Of a DNA stretch of 37,332 bases, positions 22,531 to 30,620 are shown in pieces. The translations under genes and the position numbers were made by a program. Positions within the stretch are counted from its first letter, which is position 1. Each line of letters starts with the position of its first letter. The DNA lies in contig JAKPQL010000062.1 in NCBI GenBank assembly GCA_029547045.1, forward strand, positions 1 through 37,332. Direction: 5' to 3'. The notes under the pieces are model-generated. The model was given only the letters and a program-made list of their open reading frames with translations. It did not search any database and was not told the DNA's origin. The DNA comes from Deltaproteobacteria bacterium. GTDB lineage: Bacteria; Desulfobacterota; Desulfomonilia; UBA1062.

Positions 22531-25500
22531 GTGAAGCTGTCCAGGGTTGAGATCAAGGGCTTCAAGTCCATTGCAAAGAAGACCGCGCTGGCCATTGCAG
22601 GCGGAATTACCTGCATTGCGGGGCCCAACGGGTGCGGGAAGAGCAACATCATCGACGCCGTCAGGTGGGCGCTGGGGGAGCAGTCCTCCAAGGCCCTGAG
22701 GGCCACGGCCATGAACGAGGTGATCTTCTCCGGCACGCAGGAGGTGGGGCCCGGGTCGCTCGCCAGCGTGACCCTGGAATTCGTCAAGGACGGCGGGTCG
22801 TTCCCCAAGTCCCTGGAGGGGTTCGAGGAGGTTTCCATCACCCGGAGGCTCTTCAGGACCGGGGAGAGCGAGTACCTCATCAACAACGTGAAGTGCCGCC
22901 TCAAGGACATCACGGACCTGTTCCTGGACACGGGGCTCCACCGCAACGGCTATGCCATCATCGAGCAGGGCAAGGTCAAGGACATCATCCAGGCCCGGCC
23001 CGAGGAGATACGGTACCTCATCGAGGAGGCCGCCGAGGTGGGACGGTTCCGCCTGAAGCGCACCGAGGCGCTGAGGCGGCTGGAGGCCACATCCAGGAAC
23101 CTGGAGCGCATCAACGACCTGCTGGGAGAGGTGTCCAAGCAGCGCAGCGAGCTGAAATCCCAGGCGAACAAGGCCAGGCGCTACCAGGAACTACGCGCCG
23201 AGGCGAACGCCCTTGCCCGGCTGGTGATGAGCTCCGAGCTGCAGGAGATCGCCTCACTCAAGCAGGCCTTCGAGGTCGAGCTCGAAGGCATCCAGGGCCG
23301 CATGGAAAGGGCACAGGCACAGCACCGGGAAATCCGTGACAGGCTCGCCGACCAGGAGCAGCTCTGTTCGCGGATGAGAGAGGAGACCGAGGGGCTCGCC
23401 CGGAGGATGCGGGACTCTGAGGCCGCGCACCTGCTGGCCGCACGCGAGCTGGAAGCCGCCCGGGCGCGCCTGGGCGATATCGATGCCGCCCGGGACATGC
23501 TCCTGCAGAACCTGGAGGAGGGGAAACGGGCAATCCGCGACGAAGAGGCCCTGCTCGGCGCCAGGCAGGAGGATTTCGCCGCGCTCCAGGGAGAGATCGC
23601 CGCCGTGCAGGCCGAGCTGGAAGAACTGCAGGGGGAGCACGAACGGCGGGTTCAGGCGCACGAAACCCTGGAGCGGCAGTACCATGAAAAGAGGGCCGCC
23701 CTCTTCGAGGCCATCGCCGAGGTACGCTCGCTGGACCAGCGCATCCAGGAGCTCGGTGACCGACAGAGGGAGGCGGCGTCGAACGTCCGGCAGAGGCAGC
23801 AGGACCTCTCGGACCTTGCCGGAAGCGCCGAGGCCCTGGCCAGGGAACTCTCCGAACTGGAGGCTGCGTGCCGCCGGATCGAGCAGGCCCGGGAGCCCCT
23901 CATGCAGACCCGCCAGGACAGGGCAGCGGCCATGGAGGGTGCGCAGAAAGCGATCGAGACGGGGACCGGGGAGCTCATCGCCCTGGAAAAGGACAGTGCC
24001 GAGGCGGCGGCCAAGCTCACCATGCTCGCCAGGATCGTGGGGGTTTCCCAGGCCCAGGACGCTGTTAGGGCAGGGTCCAACGGGGCAAGGAAGGTGTCGG
24101 ACACCCTGAGCGTGAAGGCCGGGTACGAGGCCGCGGTGGGCAGATCCATGGGCAGCGCCTTGGACTTCCTCATCTTCCGCGATCACGACCAGATCCTGTC
24201 CCTGAAGGACTTCCGGACCCGGGGGCCCGGGTTCGTCATCGAGCAGCCCCATGTGGGGGGGAACGAGCAGCAGCCGCCGAGCGGCAACGGCTCCGTGCAC
24301 GGGAGGCTCAGCGAGTTTATCGAAACCCATGAGGGCTACGCTGACATCGTGCGCGCCCTTTCCCGGGACATGTACGTGGTCAGCGACATGGAGGCGGCGG
24401 TCTCCCTGTGGAGACAGGGGCACCGCACGTGCAGCTTCGTGACCATCGACGGGATGATTCTCGAGCCCTCGGGCGTCATCCGGACAACCCACGAGCACAC
24501 CAAGTATGCCGAGGTGCTCAAGGCAAAGGCCGAGATGAAGGCGCTCACCCAAAGGCAGAAGTCCATCGAGGAGGCCCTTGCGCGTCAGCGGAGCGACCTC
24601 GCCCGGGCCAGAGAGCGGCTCCAGACACTTACCGGCGAGTACCAGGCAGCGGGAGCGGCCGTGCAGGAGCTGGAAAGGGAGCTTGCCGGGCTGTCGGAGA
24701 AGAGGCAGCGCGCCCAGGGGGGCAAGGAGCGGGTCTTCGAGCGACAACGGTCCGTGGAGGCGGACCTGGTCCAGATGCAGGAGCTCTCAGAGCGGCTCTC
24801 AGGACTGTCAGCGTCTCTGGCGACCCAGAGGGCGGAGCGGGAGGAAATGCGTTCCTGCCGCGAGGAGGAGCTCAAGACCATGGACTCCCAGAAGGAGGCC
24901 TCAAAGGAGAGTCTTGCGGCTTCACAGGGAAGGATCCAGGCCGTGAGGGACAGGCTCCACGGGCTCCAGGTCAAGGCGGCGGAGGCATCCGCGGCCCTGA
25001 AGGCGATAACCGAGGCACTCGGGAAGAGGACCCAGGCCATGGCAAAGGACCAGGAGCGCATGGATGAGCTGGCGGGCACCAGGCTCGCGGTGGAGCAGGC
25101 CCTCGCGTCCCACGCGAGAGAGCTCGACGGTGCGCGGCTGGACCTGGAGCAGCTCAAGGCTTCCTACGAGACGGCCATGCCCGAATACGAAAAGGCCCTT
25201 GCCCTGCTCAGGTCGGTGCAGGAGGAGGCCCGGGCCGCAAAGGATGCCATGGACCAGATGGAGCGGTCCCGGTCCGAGCTGCTCCTGAAGGGTAAGGAGT
25301 ACGAGATCTCCCATGCCATGCACCGCGAACGCATGGAGGCCCGCTTCGGACCGGGAGAACCGGAGATCCCGGCCGACTTCGACCGGGCCCAGGCCGCCCA
25401 GAAGGTTGCAGAGCTGGAGGAGCGCATCGAGCGCATGGGCCAGATCAACTTTGCCTCCCTGGAAGCCTTCGACCAGGCGCAGAAGCGATGGGAGGACCTC

Positions 25501-26037
25501 CACCGCCAGTATGAGGACATCGTGAGGGCGAGCACCAGGCTGAAGGAGGTCATTTCCAGCATCGAGAGACAGAGCATCAAGGCCTTCACCGAAACCTTCA
25601 CCCGGGTCAGGGAGAACTTCCAGGAGATCTTCGCGTCCATGTTCGGCGGCGGAAAGGCCGACCTGGTCCTGGCCGAAGGGGACGAGATGGAGGCGGGCAT
25701 CGAGATCTTCGCATCCCCGCCCTTCAAGAAGCTCAAGGCCATGAGCCTGCTCTCCGAGGGAGAGAAGACCCTGTGCGCCATCAGTTTCATCTTCGCCCTG
25801 TTCAAGGTGAACCCCTCGCCCTTCTGCATCCTCGACGAGGTGGACGCCCCCCTGGACGATGCCAACATCATCCGCCTGAACCGGCTCATCAGATCCTTTT
25901 CCAAGGACTCCCAGTTCCTCGTGGTCACCCACAACAGGCATACCATGGAGATGGCCGATCTGCTCTACGGTGTCACCTTCGATGTGCCCGGGGTCAGCAA
26001 GGTGGTCTCCATGGTGCTGGAGGAACTCCAGGGATAA
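22531..26037 (+). CDS. smc: Chromosome segregation protein SMC
   Basis: A 1168-residue condensin ATPase. Walker A is GPNGCGKSN (31-39). A first coiled coil runs to about 480, the hinge (about 500-650) includes SVKAGYEAAVGRSMGSALDF, a second coil runs to about 960, and the C-terminal head has the ABC signature LSEGEKTLCA (about 1073) and Walker B FCILDEVDAPLDDAN (about 1101). The length and full set of motifs match bacterial SMC. The start is a GTG at 22531 giving KLSRVEIKGFKS, the family's N-terminus; there is no good SD, and a TTG at 22495 is the only alternative. No scpA or scpB is in the window. It is divergent from yggT and followed by the FlhG-like gene. Confidence 0.97.
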   Translation: MKLSRVEIKGFKSIAKKTALAIAGGITCIAGPNGCGKSNIIDAVRWALGEQSSKALRATAMNEVIFSGTQEVGPGSLASVTLEFVKDGGSFPKSLEGFEEVSITRRLFRTGESEYLINNVKCRLKDITDLFLDTGLHRNGYAIIEQGKVKDIIQARPEEIRYLIEEAAEVGRFRLKRTEALRRLEATSRNLERINDLLGEVSKQRSELKSQANKARRYQELRAEANALARLVMSSELQEIASLKQAFEVELEGIQGRMERAQAQHREIRDRLADQEQLCSRMREETEGLARRMRDSEAAHLLAARELEAARARLGDIDAARDMLLQNLEEGKRAIRDEEALLGARQEDFAALQGEIAAVQAELEELQGEHERRVQAHETLERQYHEKRAALFEAIAEVRSLDQRIQELGDRQREAASNVRQRQQDLSDLAGSAEALARELSELEAACRRIEQAREPLMQTRQDRAAAMEGAQKAIETGTGELIALEKDSAEAAAKLTMLARIVGVSQAQDAVRAGSNGARKVSDTLSVKAGYEAAVGRSMGSALDFLIFRDHDQILSLKDFRTRGPGFVIEQPHVGGNEQQPPSGNGSVHGRLSEFIETHEGYADIVRALSRDMYVVSDMEAAVSLWRQGHRTCSFVTIDGMILEPSGVIRTTHEHTKYAEVLKAKAEMKALTQRQKSIEEALARQRSDLARARERLQTLTGEYQAAGAAVQELERELAGLSEKRQRAQGGKERVFERQRSVEADLVQMQELSERLSGLSASLATQRAEREEMRSCREEELKTMDSQKEASKESLAASQGRIQAVRDRLHGLQVKAAEASAALKAITEALGKRTQAMAKDQERMDELAGTRLAVEQALASHARELDGARLDLEQLKASYETAMPEYEKALALLRSVQEEARAAKDAMDQMERSRSELLLKGKEYEISHAMHRERMEARFGPGEPEIPADFDRAQAAQKVAELEERIERMGQINFASLEAFDQAQKRWEDLHRQYEDIVRASTRLKEVISSIERQSIKAFTETFTRVRENFQEIFASMFGGGKADLVLAEGDEMEAGIEIFASPPFKKLKAMSLLSEGEKTLCAISFIFALFKVNPSPFCILDEVDAPLDDANIIRLNRLIRSFSKDSQFLVVTHNRHTMEMADLLYGVTFDVPGVSKVVSMVLEELQG

Positions 26038-26160
26038 AACAATTCTACGGGAACGGAAAACTATTACCATTTCCCCCTTCCAATTTCAGAAAAAACAGCC
26101 TAATAGGCGGAGTTGAGCCGTGCATGCAAATTGCAGGTGGAAATCAGGGAGTTTGGAGCC

Positions 26161-27141
26161 ATGACGCGCTTTATTGCAGTGACATCCGGTAAAGGGGGCA
26201 TCGGCAAGAGCAACTTCGTGCTGAACGTGGCCGTGAGTCTTGCGGCCATGGACTCGAAGGTACTGATCCTGGATGCAGACCTCGGTTTGGCGAACCTGGA
26301 CGTCCTCCTGGGGGTGCGGCCTCACCGGACCCTGGAGGATGTGGTCCTGGGCAGGGCCAGCCTCAACGACATCATCATCAGGACCGAATACCGCGTGGGG
26401 CTCATCCCGGGCTCATCGGGAACCCAGGACATGGCGGACCTCGGCAGGGAGCAGATCGGGAACCTCGTCGCCGCGGTGAAGGATGCCACCGAGCAGACGG
26501 ACTTTCTCCTCATCGACACCTCGTCGGGCATCTCCACGGGCGTGGTTTCCTTCCTCATGGCCGTTCCCGAGGTGGTGGTGGGGGTGAGCGATGAGCCCAC
26601 CAGCCTCACGGACGCCTATGCCCTCATAAAGGTGCTCAAGCGCAACGGGTACGAGGGCCGGATCTCCATGTTCGCGAGCCAGGTGAAGAACAGCACGTCA
26701 GGCCATGCCCTGTACAAGAAGATATCGTCGGCCACCCAGAGGTTCCTGGACATCCAGGTGGAGTTTCTCGGCAGTGTCTATGCGGACGAAAAACTGCCGA
26801 AGGCGGTAACAGACCAGGTGCCCGCCGTGGTACGGTACCCCACCTCGGACATTGCCCGGTGCTACCGGGTGGTGGCGCTCACCCTGCTCGGGCAGAAGAG
26901 CGTGGGCGCGGATGCAGAGAAGCTCTGGTCACGGCTGGTCTCCATGATCATGAAGGAAGGGCGCCCCAGGGTCATGCGGGCGGTCTCCTTCAATGGAGAG
27001 GCCCCGGCCAAATCCATGGAGAAGACCTTCCAGGATATCCTGGACGAGCAGCGCAAGACCCGCATCCTCCTGGAGCGGGTGCTTTCGGCCCTGGAGCACA
27101 CCGCACCCGAGGGGAGGGTGCGTAAGGGATATTCCGCGTGA
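26161..27141 (+). CDS. MinD/FlhG-family ATPase
   Basis: A 326-residue P-loop ATPase with the deviant Walker A KGGIGKS (11-17), switch I LDADLGLANLDVLLG (about 40-54) and Walker B LLIDTSSGIS (about 117-126). The NLDVLLG and AYALIKVLKR features are closest to FlhG/FleN/YlxH, which set flagellar number, rather than to MinD. A C-terminal extension (about 270-326) ends in a charged helix; I see no clear MinD membrane-targeting amphipathic helix. The start is the ATG at 26161 with GGGAG about ten bases upstream; 48 extra in-frame bases upstream carry no SD. No flagellar gene is nearby, and the genomic partner is smc. The following alkyltransferase gene overlaps its stop by four bases. Confidence 0.88.
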   Translation: MTRFIAVTSGKGGIGKSNFVLNVAVSLAAMDSKVLILDADLGLANLDVLLGVRPHRTLEDVVLGRASLNDIIIRTEYRVGLIPGSSGTQDMADLGREQIGNLVAAVKDATEQTDFLLIDTSSGISTGVVSFLMAVPEVVVGVSDEPTSLTDAYALIKVLKRNGYEGRISMFASQVKNSTSGHALYKKISSATQRFLDIQVEFLGSVYADEKLPKAVTDQVPAVVRYPTSDIARCYRVVALTLLGQKSVGADAEKLWSRLVSMIMKEGRPRVMRAVSFNGEAPAKSMEKTFQDILDEQRKTRILLERVLSALEHTAPEGRVRKGYSA

Positions 27142-27644
27142 TCTCCCGCATGGACACCCCATGCGGTCCCCTGTGGGTATCGGGAGGAGCCCGGGCGGTG
27201 GATGCGGTTTCCTGGAGCCCCATACAGGGAGATCCTCACCAGGGCGAACTGGACTGGGTGTTGCGGGCGCTCGACGACTTCTTTCAAGGCAGGCTGAGGC
27301 AGTTTCCCGGAGGGCTCCTGTTCATGGGGCCCGGGGTCCTGTGGGCTCGCACCCCTCACCACCTCCATCCCCTGGAAGGCTCCCAGCAGATCCTCGCGGT
27401 CATTGCCAGCATTCCCTACGGCGATACCATGACCTACGGACAGGTGGCCGCGTACGCGGGGAGGCCCAGGGCAGCCCGTGCCGTGGGCGCCGTGTGCAGG
27501 TCAAATCCCCTGCCCGTCCTGGTCCCCTGCCACCGGGTGGTGGGCGCCCATGGCCTAGGCGGATACACCCCGGGTGTACGGATAAAGGAATCCCTCCTCC
27601 AGCTCGAAGGCCTGGGCCGCGATCTCTCAAGGCGGCACGGTTAG
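27138..27644 (+). CDS. Methylated-DNA--protein-cysteine methyltransferase (Ogt-type)
   Basis: A 168-residue suicide DNA repair protein that removes alkyl groups from O6-alkylguanine. The active-site motif is VPCHRVV with Cys131. The DNA-binding helix-turn-helix is in IPYGDTMTYGQVAAYAGRPRA-type sequence with the arginine finger (about 93-115), and the tail is GGYTPGVRIKESLLQLEG. The short N-terminal domain is typical of Ogt and not Ada. The GTG at 27138 overlaps the TGA of the previous gene (GTGA); an ATG at 27150 is also possible. Linkage to the FlhG-like gene looks accidental but implies co-expression. Confidence 0.93.
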   Translation: MISRMDTPCGPLWVSGGARAVDAVSWSPIQGDPHQGELDWVLRALDDFFQGRLRQFPGGLLFMGPGVLWARTPHHLHPLEGSQQILAVIASIPYGDTMTYGQVAAYAGRPRAARAVGAVCRSNPLPVLVPCHRVVGAHGLGGYTPGVRIKESLLQLEGLGRDLSRRHG

Positions 27645-27684
27645 ACCGCACCACGTCAGTCCGACGGTTGCCGGCCGAATCTGT

Positions 27685-27712
27685 TTGACAAGCCCCGAGG
27701 TGGTGGCATAGG
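27685..27712 (+). promoter_or_regulatory. Probable moaA promoter
   Basis: A perfect TTGACA (27685-27690), a 16-base spacer and CATAGG (27707-27712). Transcription would start close to 27719, giving a leader of roughly 105 bases that begins with the perfect hairpin at 27720. Confidence 0.4.
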
Positions 27713-27719
27713 GAGATCT

Positions 27720-27803
27720 TGTGTTTGAAAAAACACATCGAAAAGGCCAGGGCCTCTTCCCGTGGGATCCGGCGTGGGCGGATAAAGGGGACGAGAAGGG
27801 AAG
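27720..27803 (+). promoter_or_regulatory. Structured 5' leader of moaA
   Basis: Two structures are visible. First, a perfect 7-bp stem TGTGTTT/AAACACA (27720-27726 with 27731-27737) is capped by the GNRA tetraloop GAAA. Second, CTTCCC (27756-27761) pairs with GGGAAG (27798-27803) around an inner stem ATCCG/CGGAT (27767-27771 with 27779-27783). No U-tract follows, so this is not a simple terminator. Some moaA leaders carry the molybdenum-cofactor (Moco) RNA motif, which includes a GNRA loop. Membership of that family is a guess I could not test. Confidence 0.4.
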
Positions 27804-27824
27804 CTCGACAGGGAGACGGCATCG

Positions 27825-28823
27825 ATGAAACCGCTCGTAGATCTCCATGGCAGGCGTATCAGGTACGTGAGGATCTCCATCACGGACCGGTGCAATCTTG
27901 GGTGTCGCTACTGCATGCCCCTGGGGGGTGTGCAGTGGGTCCCCCACGATCTCGTGCTGACCTACGAGGAGATGCTGCGCATCCTCAGGATCTGCATCCC
28001 GCGGGGGGTGGAGAAGGTCAGGATCACCGGTGGCGAGCCCCTGCTGCGCAAGGGACTCAGCGGCTTCATCGCGCAGGTGAACGCCATCGGCGGGCTGAAG
28101 GACCTCTCGCTCACCACCAACGGCGTCCTCCTGGAGTCCATGGCCAGGGAGCTGAAGGATGCCGGGCTGAGTCGGGTGAACGTGAGCCTCGACACCCTGG
28201 ACCGGGAGAAGTTCGCGTACATCACCCAGGTCGACGCCTTCGACAGGGTGGTCAGGGGCATCTGTGCGGCCCACGAGCACGGACTGAGCCCGGTCAAGGT
28301 GAACGTGGTGGCCATCCGCGGGTTCAACGACTCCGAGATCGCCGATTTCGCCAAGCTCACCGTGGATCTGCCCGTGGAGGTGCGCTTCATCGAGCTCATG
28401 CCCATCGGGTGCATCTCGAAATACCCGGAGCACGAGAATATCAGCGCCGAGGAGATCAAGGACATGATCGAGGCGCGGTTCGGCCCCATGGAGGGCTTGG
28501 AGAGGGGGCTCGGTCCTGCCTGGATTTTCAGGATCCCCGGCGCCCAGGGGAGCATCGGGCTCATCGGCGCACTGAGCGAGCGCGATTTCTGCGGCTCATG
28601 CAACCGCATCCGCATCACCGCGACGGGCCAGCTCAGGCCCTGCCTGTTTTCCGAAAAGCAGATCGACCTGCGAGGCCCCCTGAGGGAGGGGATCACGGAC
28701 GACGAGCTGGAGGCGCTCATAGAGCGGGGGGTCAGGGCAAAGCCACCGGGCCACGGGGTGTGCAGGGGAGCCGACCTTGTTCATGGCACCATCCGGACGA
28801 TGATGTCCGATATCGGCGGATAG
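27825..28823 (+). CDS. moaA: GTP 3',8-cyclase MoaA
   Basis: A 332-residue radical SAM enzyme that starts molybdenum cofactor synthesis by converting GTP to 3',8-cyclo-dihydro-GTP with MoaC downstream. The N-terminal cluster motif is CNLGCRYC (Cys23, Cys27, Cys30). The C-terminal GTP-binding cluster has Cys256, Cys259 and Cys273 in CGSCNRIRITATGQLRPC. ITGGEPLLRKG and the LSLTTNG strand are typical, and the protein ends in the functional Gly-Gly tail. The ATG has AGGGAG about nine bases upstream. No moaC, moaE or moaD is near. The gene is convergent with the PilZ gene, three bases apart. Confidence 0.97.
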   Translation: MKPLVDLHGRRIRYVRISITDRCNLGCRYCMPLGGVQWVPHDLVLTYEEMLRILRICIPRGVEKVRITGGEPLLRKGLSGFIAQVNAIGGLKDLSLTTNGVLLESMARELKDAGLSRVNVSLDTLDREKFAYITQVDAFDRVVRGICAAHEHGLSPVKVNVVAIRGFNDSEIADFAKLTVDLPVEVRFIELMPIGCISKYPEHENISAEEIKDMIEARFGPMEGLERGLGPAWIFRIPGAQGSIGLIGALSERDFCGSCNRIRITATGQLRPCLFSEKQIDLRGPLREGITDDELEALIERGVRAKPPGHGVCRGADLVHGTIRTMMSDIGG

Positions 28824-28826
28824 GGG

Positions 28827-29180
28827 CTACTGCTTCAGCTGTTCCTGCACGAGCTCGATGAGCCTGCCGAAGGAGACGAGGTCCTTCTGGAAGAGCACCC
28901 TGTTCGTGTTCAGGAGGGAGAGCCCCGAGAGCTTGTCCCGCTTCTTCTCCGATGCCCACGCCACCTTGCAGTAGAGGGAGATCTCCCCGATGCCCTTGTG
29001 ATCCTCGATGGCGAGCTTCACTACCGAACCCACCGGTACGCTGACCCCGGACACGCACATCCCCTCGCTGCTCGCGTTCACCAGGGTGACGGGCTTGACG
29101 GACTCACTGACCTCGATGGACCCCCTCACCTCGGGCAGGGGGATTCGCTCATGGATGCGCTTTTCTTTCTTGGAATGCAT
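28827..29180 (-). CDS. PilZ-domain c-di-GMP receptor protein
   Basis: A 117-residue single-domain protein. The c-di-GMP-binding RxxxR motif is intact (Arg8 and Arg12 in KRIHERIPL), as is (D/N)xSxxG (Asn35-Ala-Ser37-Ser-Glu-Gly40). The beta barrel closes with CKVAWASEKK and a C-terminal helix. It should bind c-di-GMP and act on an unidentified partner. I use the ATG at 29180: although no SD precedes it, it sits at the predicted transcription start of the promoter at 29187-29216, and the upstream ATGs at 29195 and 29204 would lie in or before the -10. It is divergent from the acyl-CoA dehydrogenase and convergent with moaA. Confidence 0.88.
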   Translation of the reverse strand: MHSKKEKRIHERIPLPEVRGSIEVSESVKPVTLVNASSEGMCVSGVSVPVGSVVKLAIEDHKGIGEISLYCKVAWASEKKRDKLSGLSLLNTNRVLFQKDLVSFGRLIELVQEQLKQ

Positions 29181-29186
29181 ACGAGG

Positions 29187-29216
29187 AAAATACATTCTTA
29201 CCATGTACCGTGTCAA
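29187..29216 (-). promoter_or_regulatory. Probable PilZ gene promoter (leaderless)
   Basis: On the minus strand TTGACA (29216-29211) in the context GGCTTGACA, an 18-base spacer and TATTTT (29192-29187). The PilZ ATG at 29180 starts six bases after the -10, so the message would begin at or next to the start codon. Confidence 0.45.
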
Positions 29217-29252
29217 GCCAAGAGCGTCCCGCGATATGCGATAATCCGGTGA

Positions 29253-29282
29253 TGGACCTCCGTGCGCGGCTTGGTATATACT
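29253..29282 (+). promoter_or_regulatory. Possible acyl-CoA dehydrogenase promoter
   Basis: TGGACC (29253-29258, 4 of 6), an 18-base spacer and TATACT (29277-29282, 5 of 6). Predicted leader of about 60 bases contains the stem-loop at 29304-29326 and a GGGGAGG SD. Confidence 0.4.
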
Positions 29283-29303
29283 GTGCTCGTATCGATGATA
29301 TGG

Positions 29304-29326
29304 AAGGCCCTAAGGATCCGGGCCTT
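29304..29326 (+). promoter_or_regulatory. Perfect stem-loop in the acyl-CoA dehydrogenase leader
   Basis: AAGGCCC (29304-29310) pairs perfectly with GGGCCTT (29320-29326) around a nine-base loop. It ends 21 bases before the ATG at 29348 and just before the SD. No U-tract follows. It could stabilise the message or modulate translation. Confidence 0.4.
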
Positions 29327-29347
29327 GTGCATACCGGGGAGGATGCC

Positions 29348-30496
29348 ATGCACGTTGATCTTTCCGAGGAGCACCAGATCCTGAAGGAGACGGTGAGACG
29401 GTTCGCCCAGCAGGAGATCGAGCCCAGGGTTGCGGCCATGGACCGCGACGAGGCGTTCGACGAATACCTCTGGGACAAGGGCAGGGATCTCGGGTTCGTG
29501 GGCATGGGTATCGGAACCGCCTACGGGGGGAGCTTCAGCGACTATGTCTCCCTGGGTGTCATGGCAGAGGAGGTGAGCCGGGTCGATGCCGGTGTGGCGG
29601 TGGTCTTCGGCGCGCACTCGGTGCTGTGCGGAAACAACATCGAGCGCAACGGCACGCCCGAGCAGAAGGACAGGTACCTCCCCCGCCTTGCCTCAGGGGA
29701 GCGGCGCGGGTGCATGGGCATCACCGAGCCCGAGGCGGGCTCGGATGCCCTCTCTATCCGTACCAGGGCAAAGAAGGACGGCAGCGTCTATGTCCTCAGC
29801 GGCACCAAGATGTTCATCTCGAACGCCCCCATTGCAGACACGGCCCTCATCTACGCCACCACGGACCCATCCCGGGGTCACGCCGGGCTGAGCGCCTTCA
29901 TCGTGGAGAAGGACTTCCCCGGCTACAACCGGGGAAGAAGCCTGTCCAAGCTGGGGCTCCGCTCCTCCCCCACCGGCGAGATCGTCCTGGAGGACTGCGT
30001 GGTGCCCGAGGAGAACCTCCTGGGAGGGGAGGAGGGCAAGGGGCTGTCCATCATGTTTTCCGGTCTCGACGTGGAACGCATCCTGTGGAGCTGCCAGGCC
30101 CTGGGCATCGCCGGAGCCGCCTTTGATGCATCTCTGCGCTACGCCAGGGAGCGCAGGCAGTTTTCCCAGGCGCTCATATCCTTCCAGATGATCCAGGACA
30201 AGCTTGCCAGCATGCTCGTGGAGATCGAGGCGGCCCGGCTCATGGCGTACCAGGGACTCGTCTGCCTGGACCGGGGCGACAGGCGGCGCACCAGGATGCT
30301 GGCGGCGCAGGTCAAGCTCTACGCGTGTGAGATGGTCAACCGCGTCACCACGGAGGCGCTGCAGATCCACGGCGGGTACGGCTACATGAAGGAGTTCCCT
30401 CTGGAGCGATATCTGAGGGACGGCAGGGCCTATGCCATCGGCGCCGGGACGAGCGAGATCCAGAAGCTCATCATCGGGGGCTACCTCATGGCATGA
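29348..30496 (+). CDS. Acyl-CoA dehydrogenase, isovaleryl-CoA dehydrogenase-like
   Basis: A 382-residue FAD flavoenzyme that introduces a 2,3-double bond in an acyl-CoA and passes electrons to ETF. It has MGITEPEAGSD (FAD and substrate region, about 125), LSGTKMFISNAP, and the C-terminal HGGYGYMKEFPLERYLRD. In the catalytic loop, straight-chain dehydrogenases have YEGTSEIQ with the base Glu; here it reads IGAGTSEIQ. The candidate base is instead the Glu of LDVERILWS (about 232), the position used in isovaleryl-CoA dehydrogenase. That suggests a branched acyl-CoA substrate. The ATG at 29348 has GGGGAGG close upstream; in-frame sequence before it is leader. It stands alone between PilZ and the glycerol phosphate dehydrogenase. 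Confidence 0.92.
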   Translation: MHVDLSEEHQILKETVRRFAQQEIEPRVAAMDRDEAFDEYLWDKGRDLGFVGMGIGTAYGGSFSDYVSLGVMAEEVSRVDAGVAVVFGAHSVLCGNNIERNGTPEQKDRYLPRLASGERRGCMGITEPEAGSDALSIRTRAKKDGSVYVLSGTKMFISNAPIADTALIYATTDPSRGHAGLSAFIVEKDFPGYNRGRSLSKLGLRSSPTGEIVLEDCVVPEENLLGGEEGKGLSIMFSGLDVERILWSCQALGIAGAAFDASLRYARERRQFSQALISFQMIQDKLASMLVEIEAARLMAYQGLVCLDRGDRRRTRMLAAQVKLYACEMVNRVTTEALQIHGGYGYMKEFPLERYLRDGRAYAIGAGTSEIQKLIIGGYLMA

Positions 30497-30620
30497 GGCC
30501 TGAAGGGGCCGGCAGGGAATTGCCTCCACGGGCGTGTGGTTCGCATGGATGCGTGACCGGAGAACATAGGACCTTCCGGGAACACAGAGGAACCGGGACC
30601 GGCCGGTACGGAGAAGAGCC

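Noticed and set aside
26098..26108. Short inverted repeat GCCTAATAGGC upstream of the FlhG-like gene
   Set aside because: The arms are only five bases with a one-base centre, and no promoter boxes are positioned around it.
30598..30607. Palindrome ACCGGCCGGT upstream of the glycerol phosphate dehydrogenase
   Set aside because: A 10-base GC palindrome is expected by chance in DNA this GC-rich, and it does not extend further.
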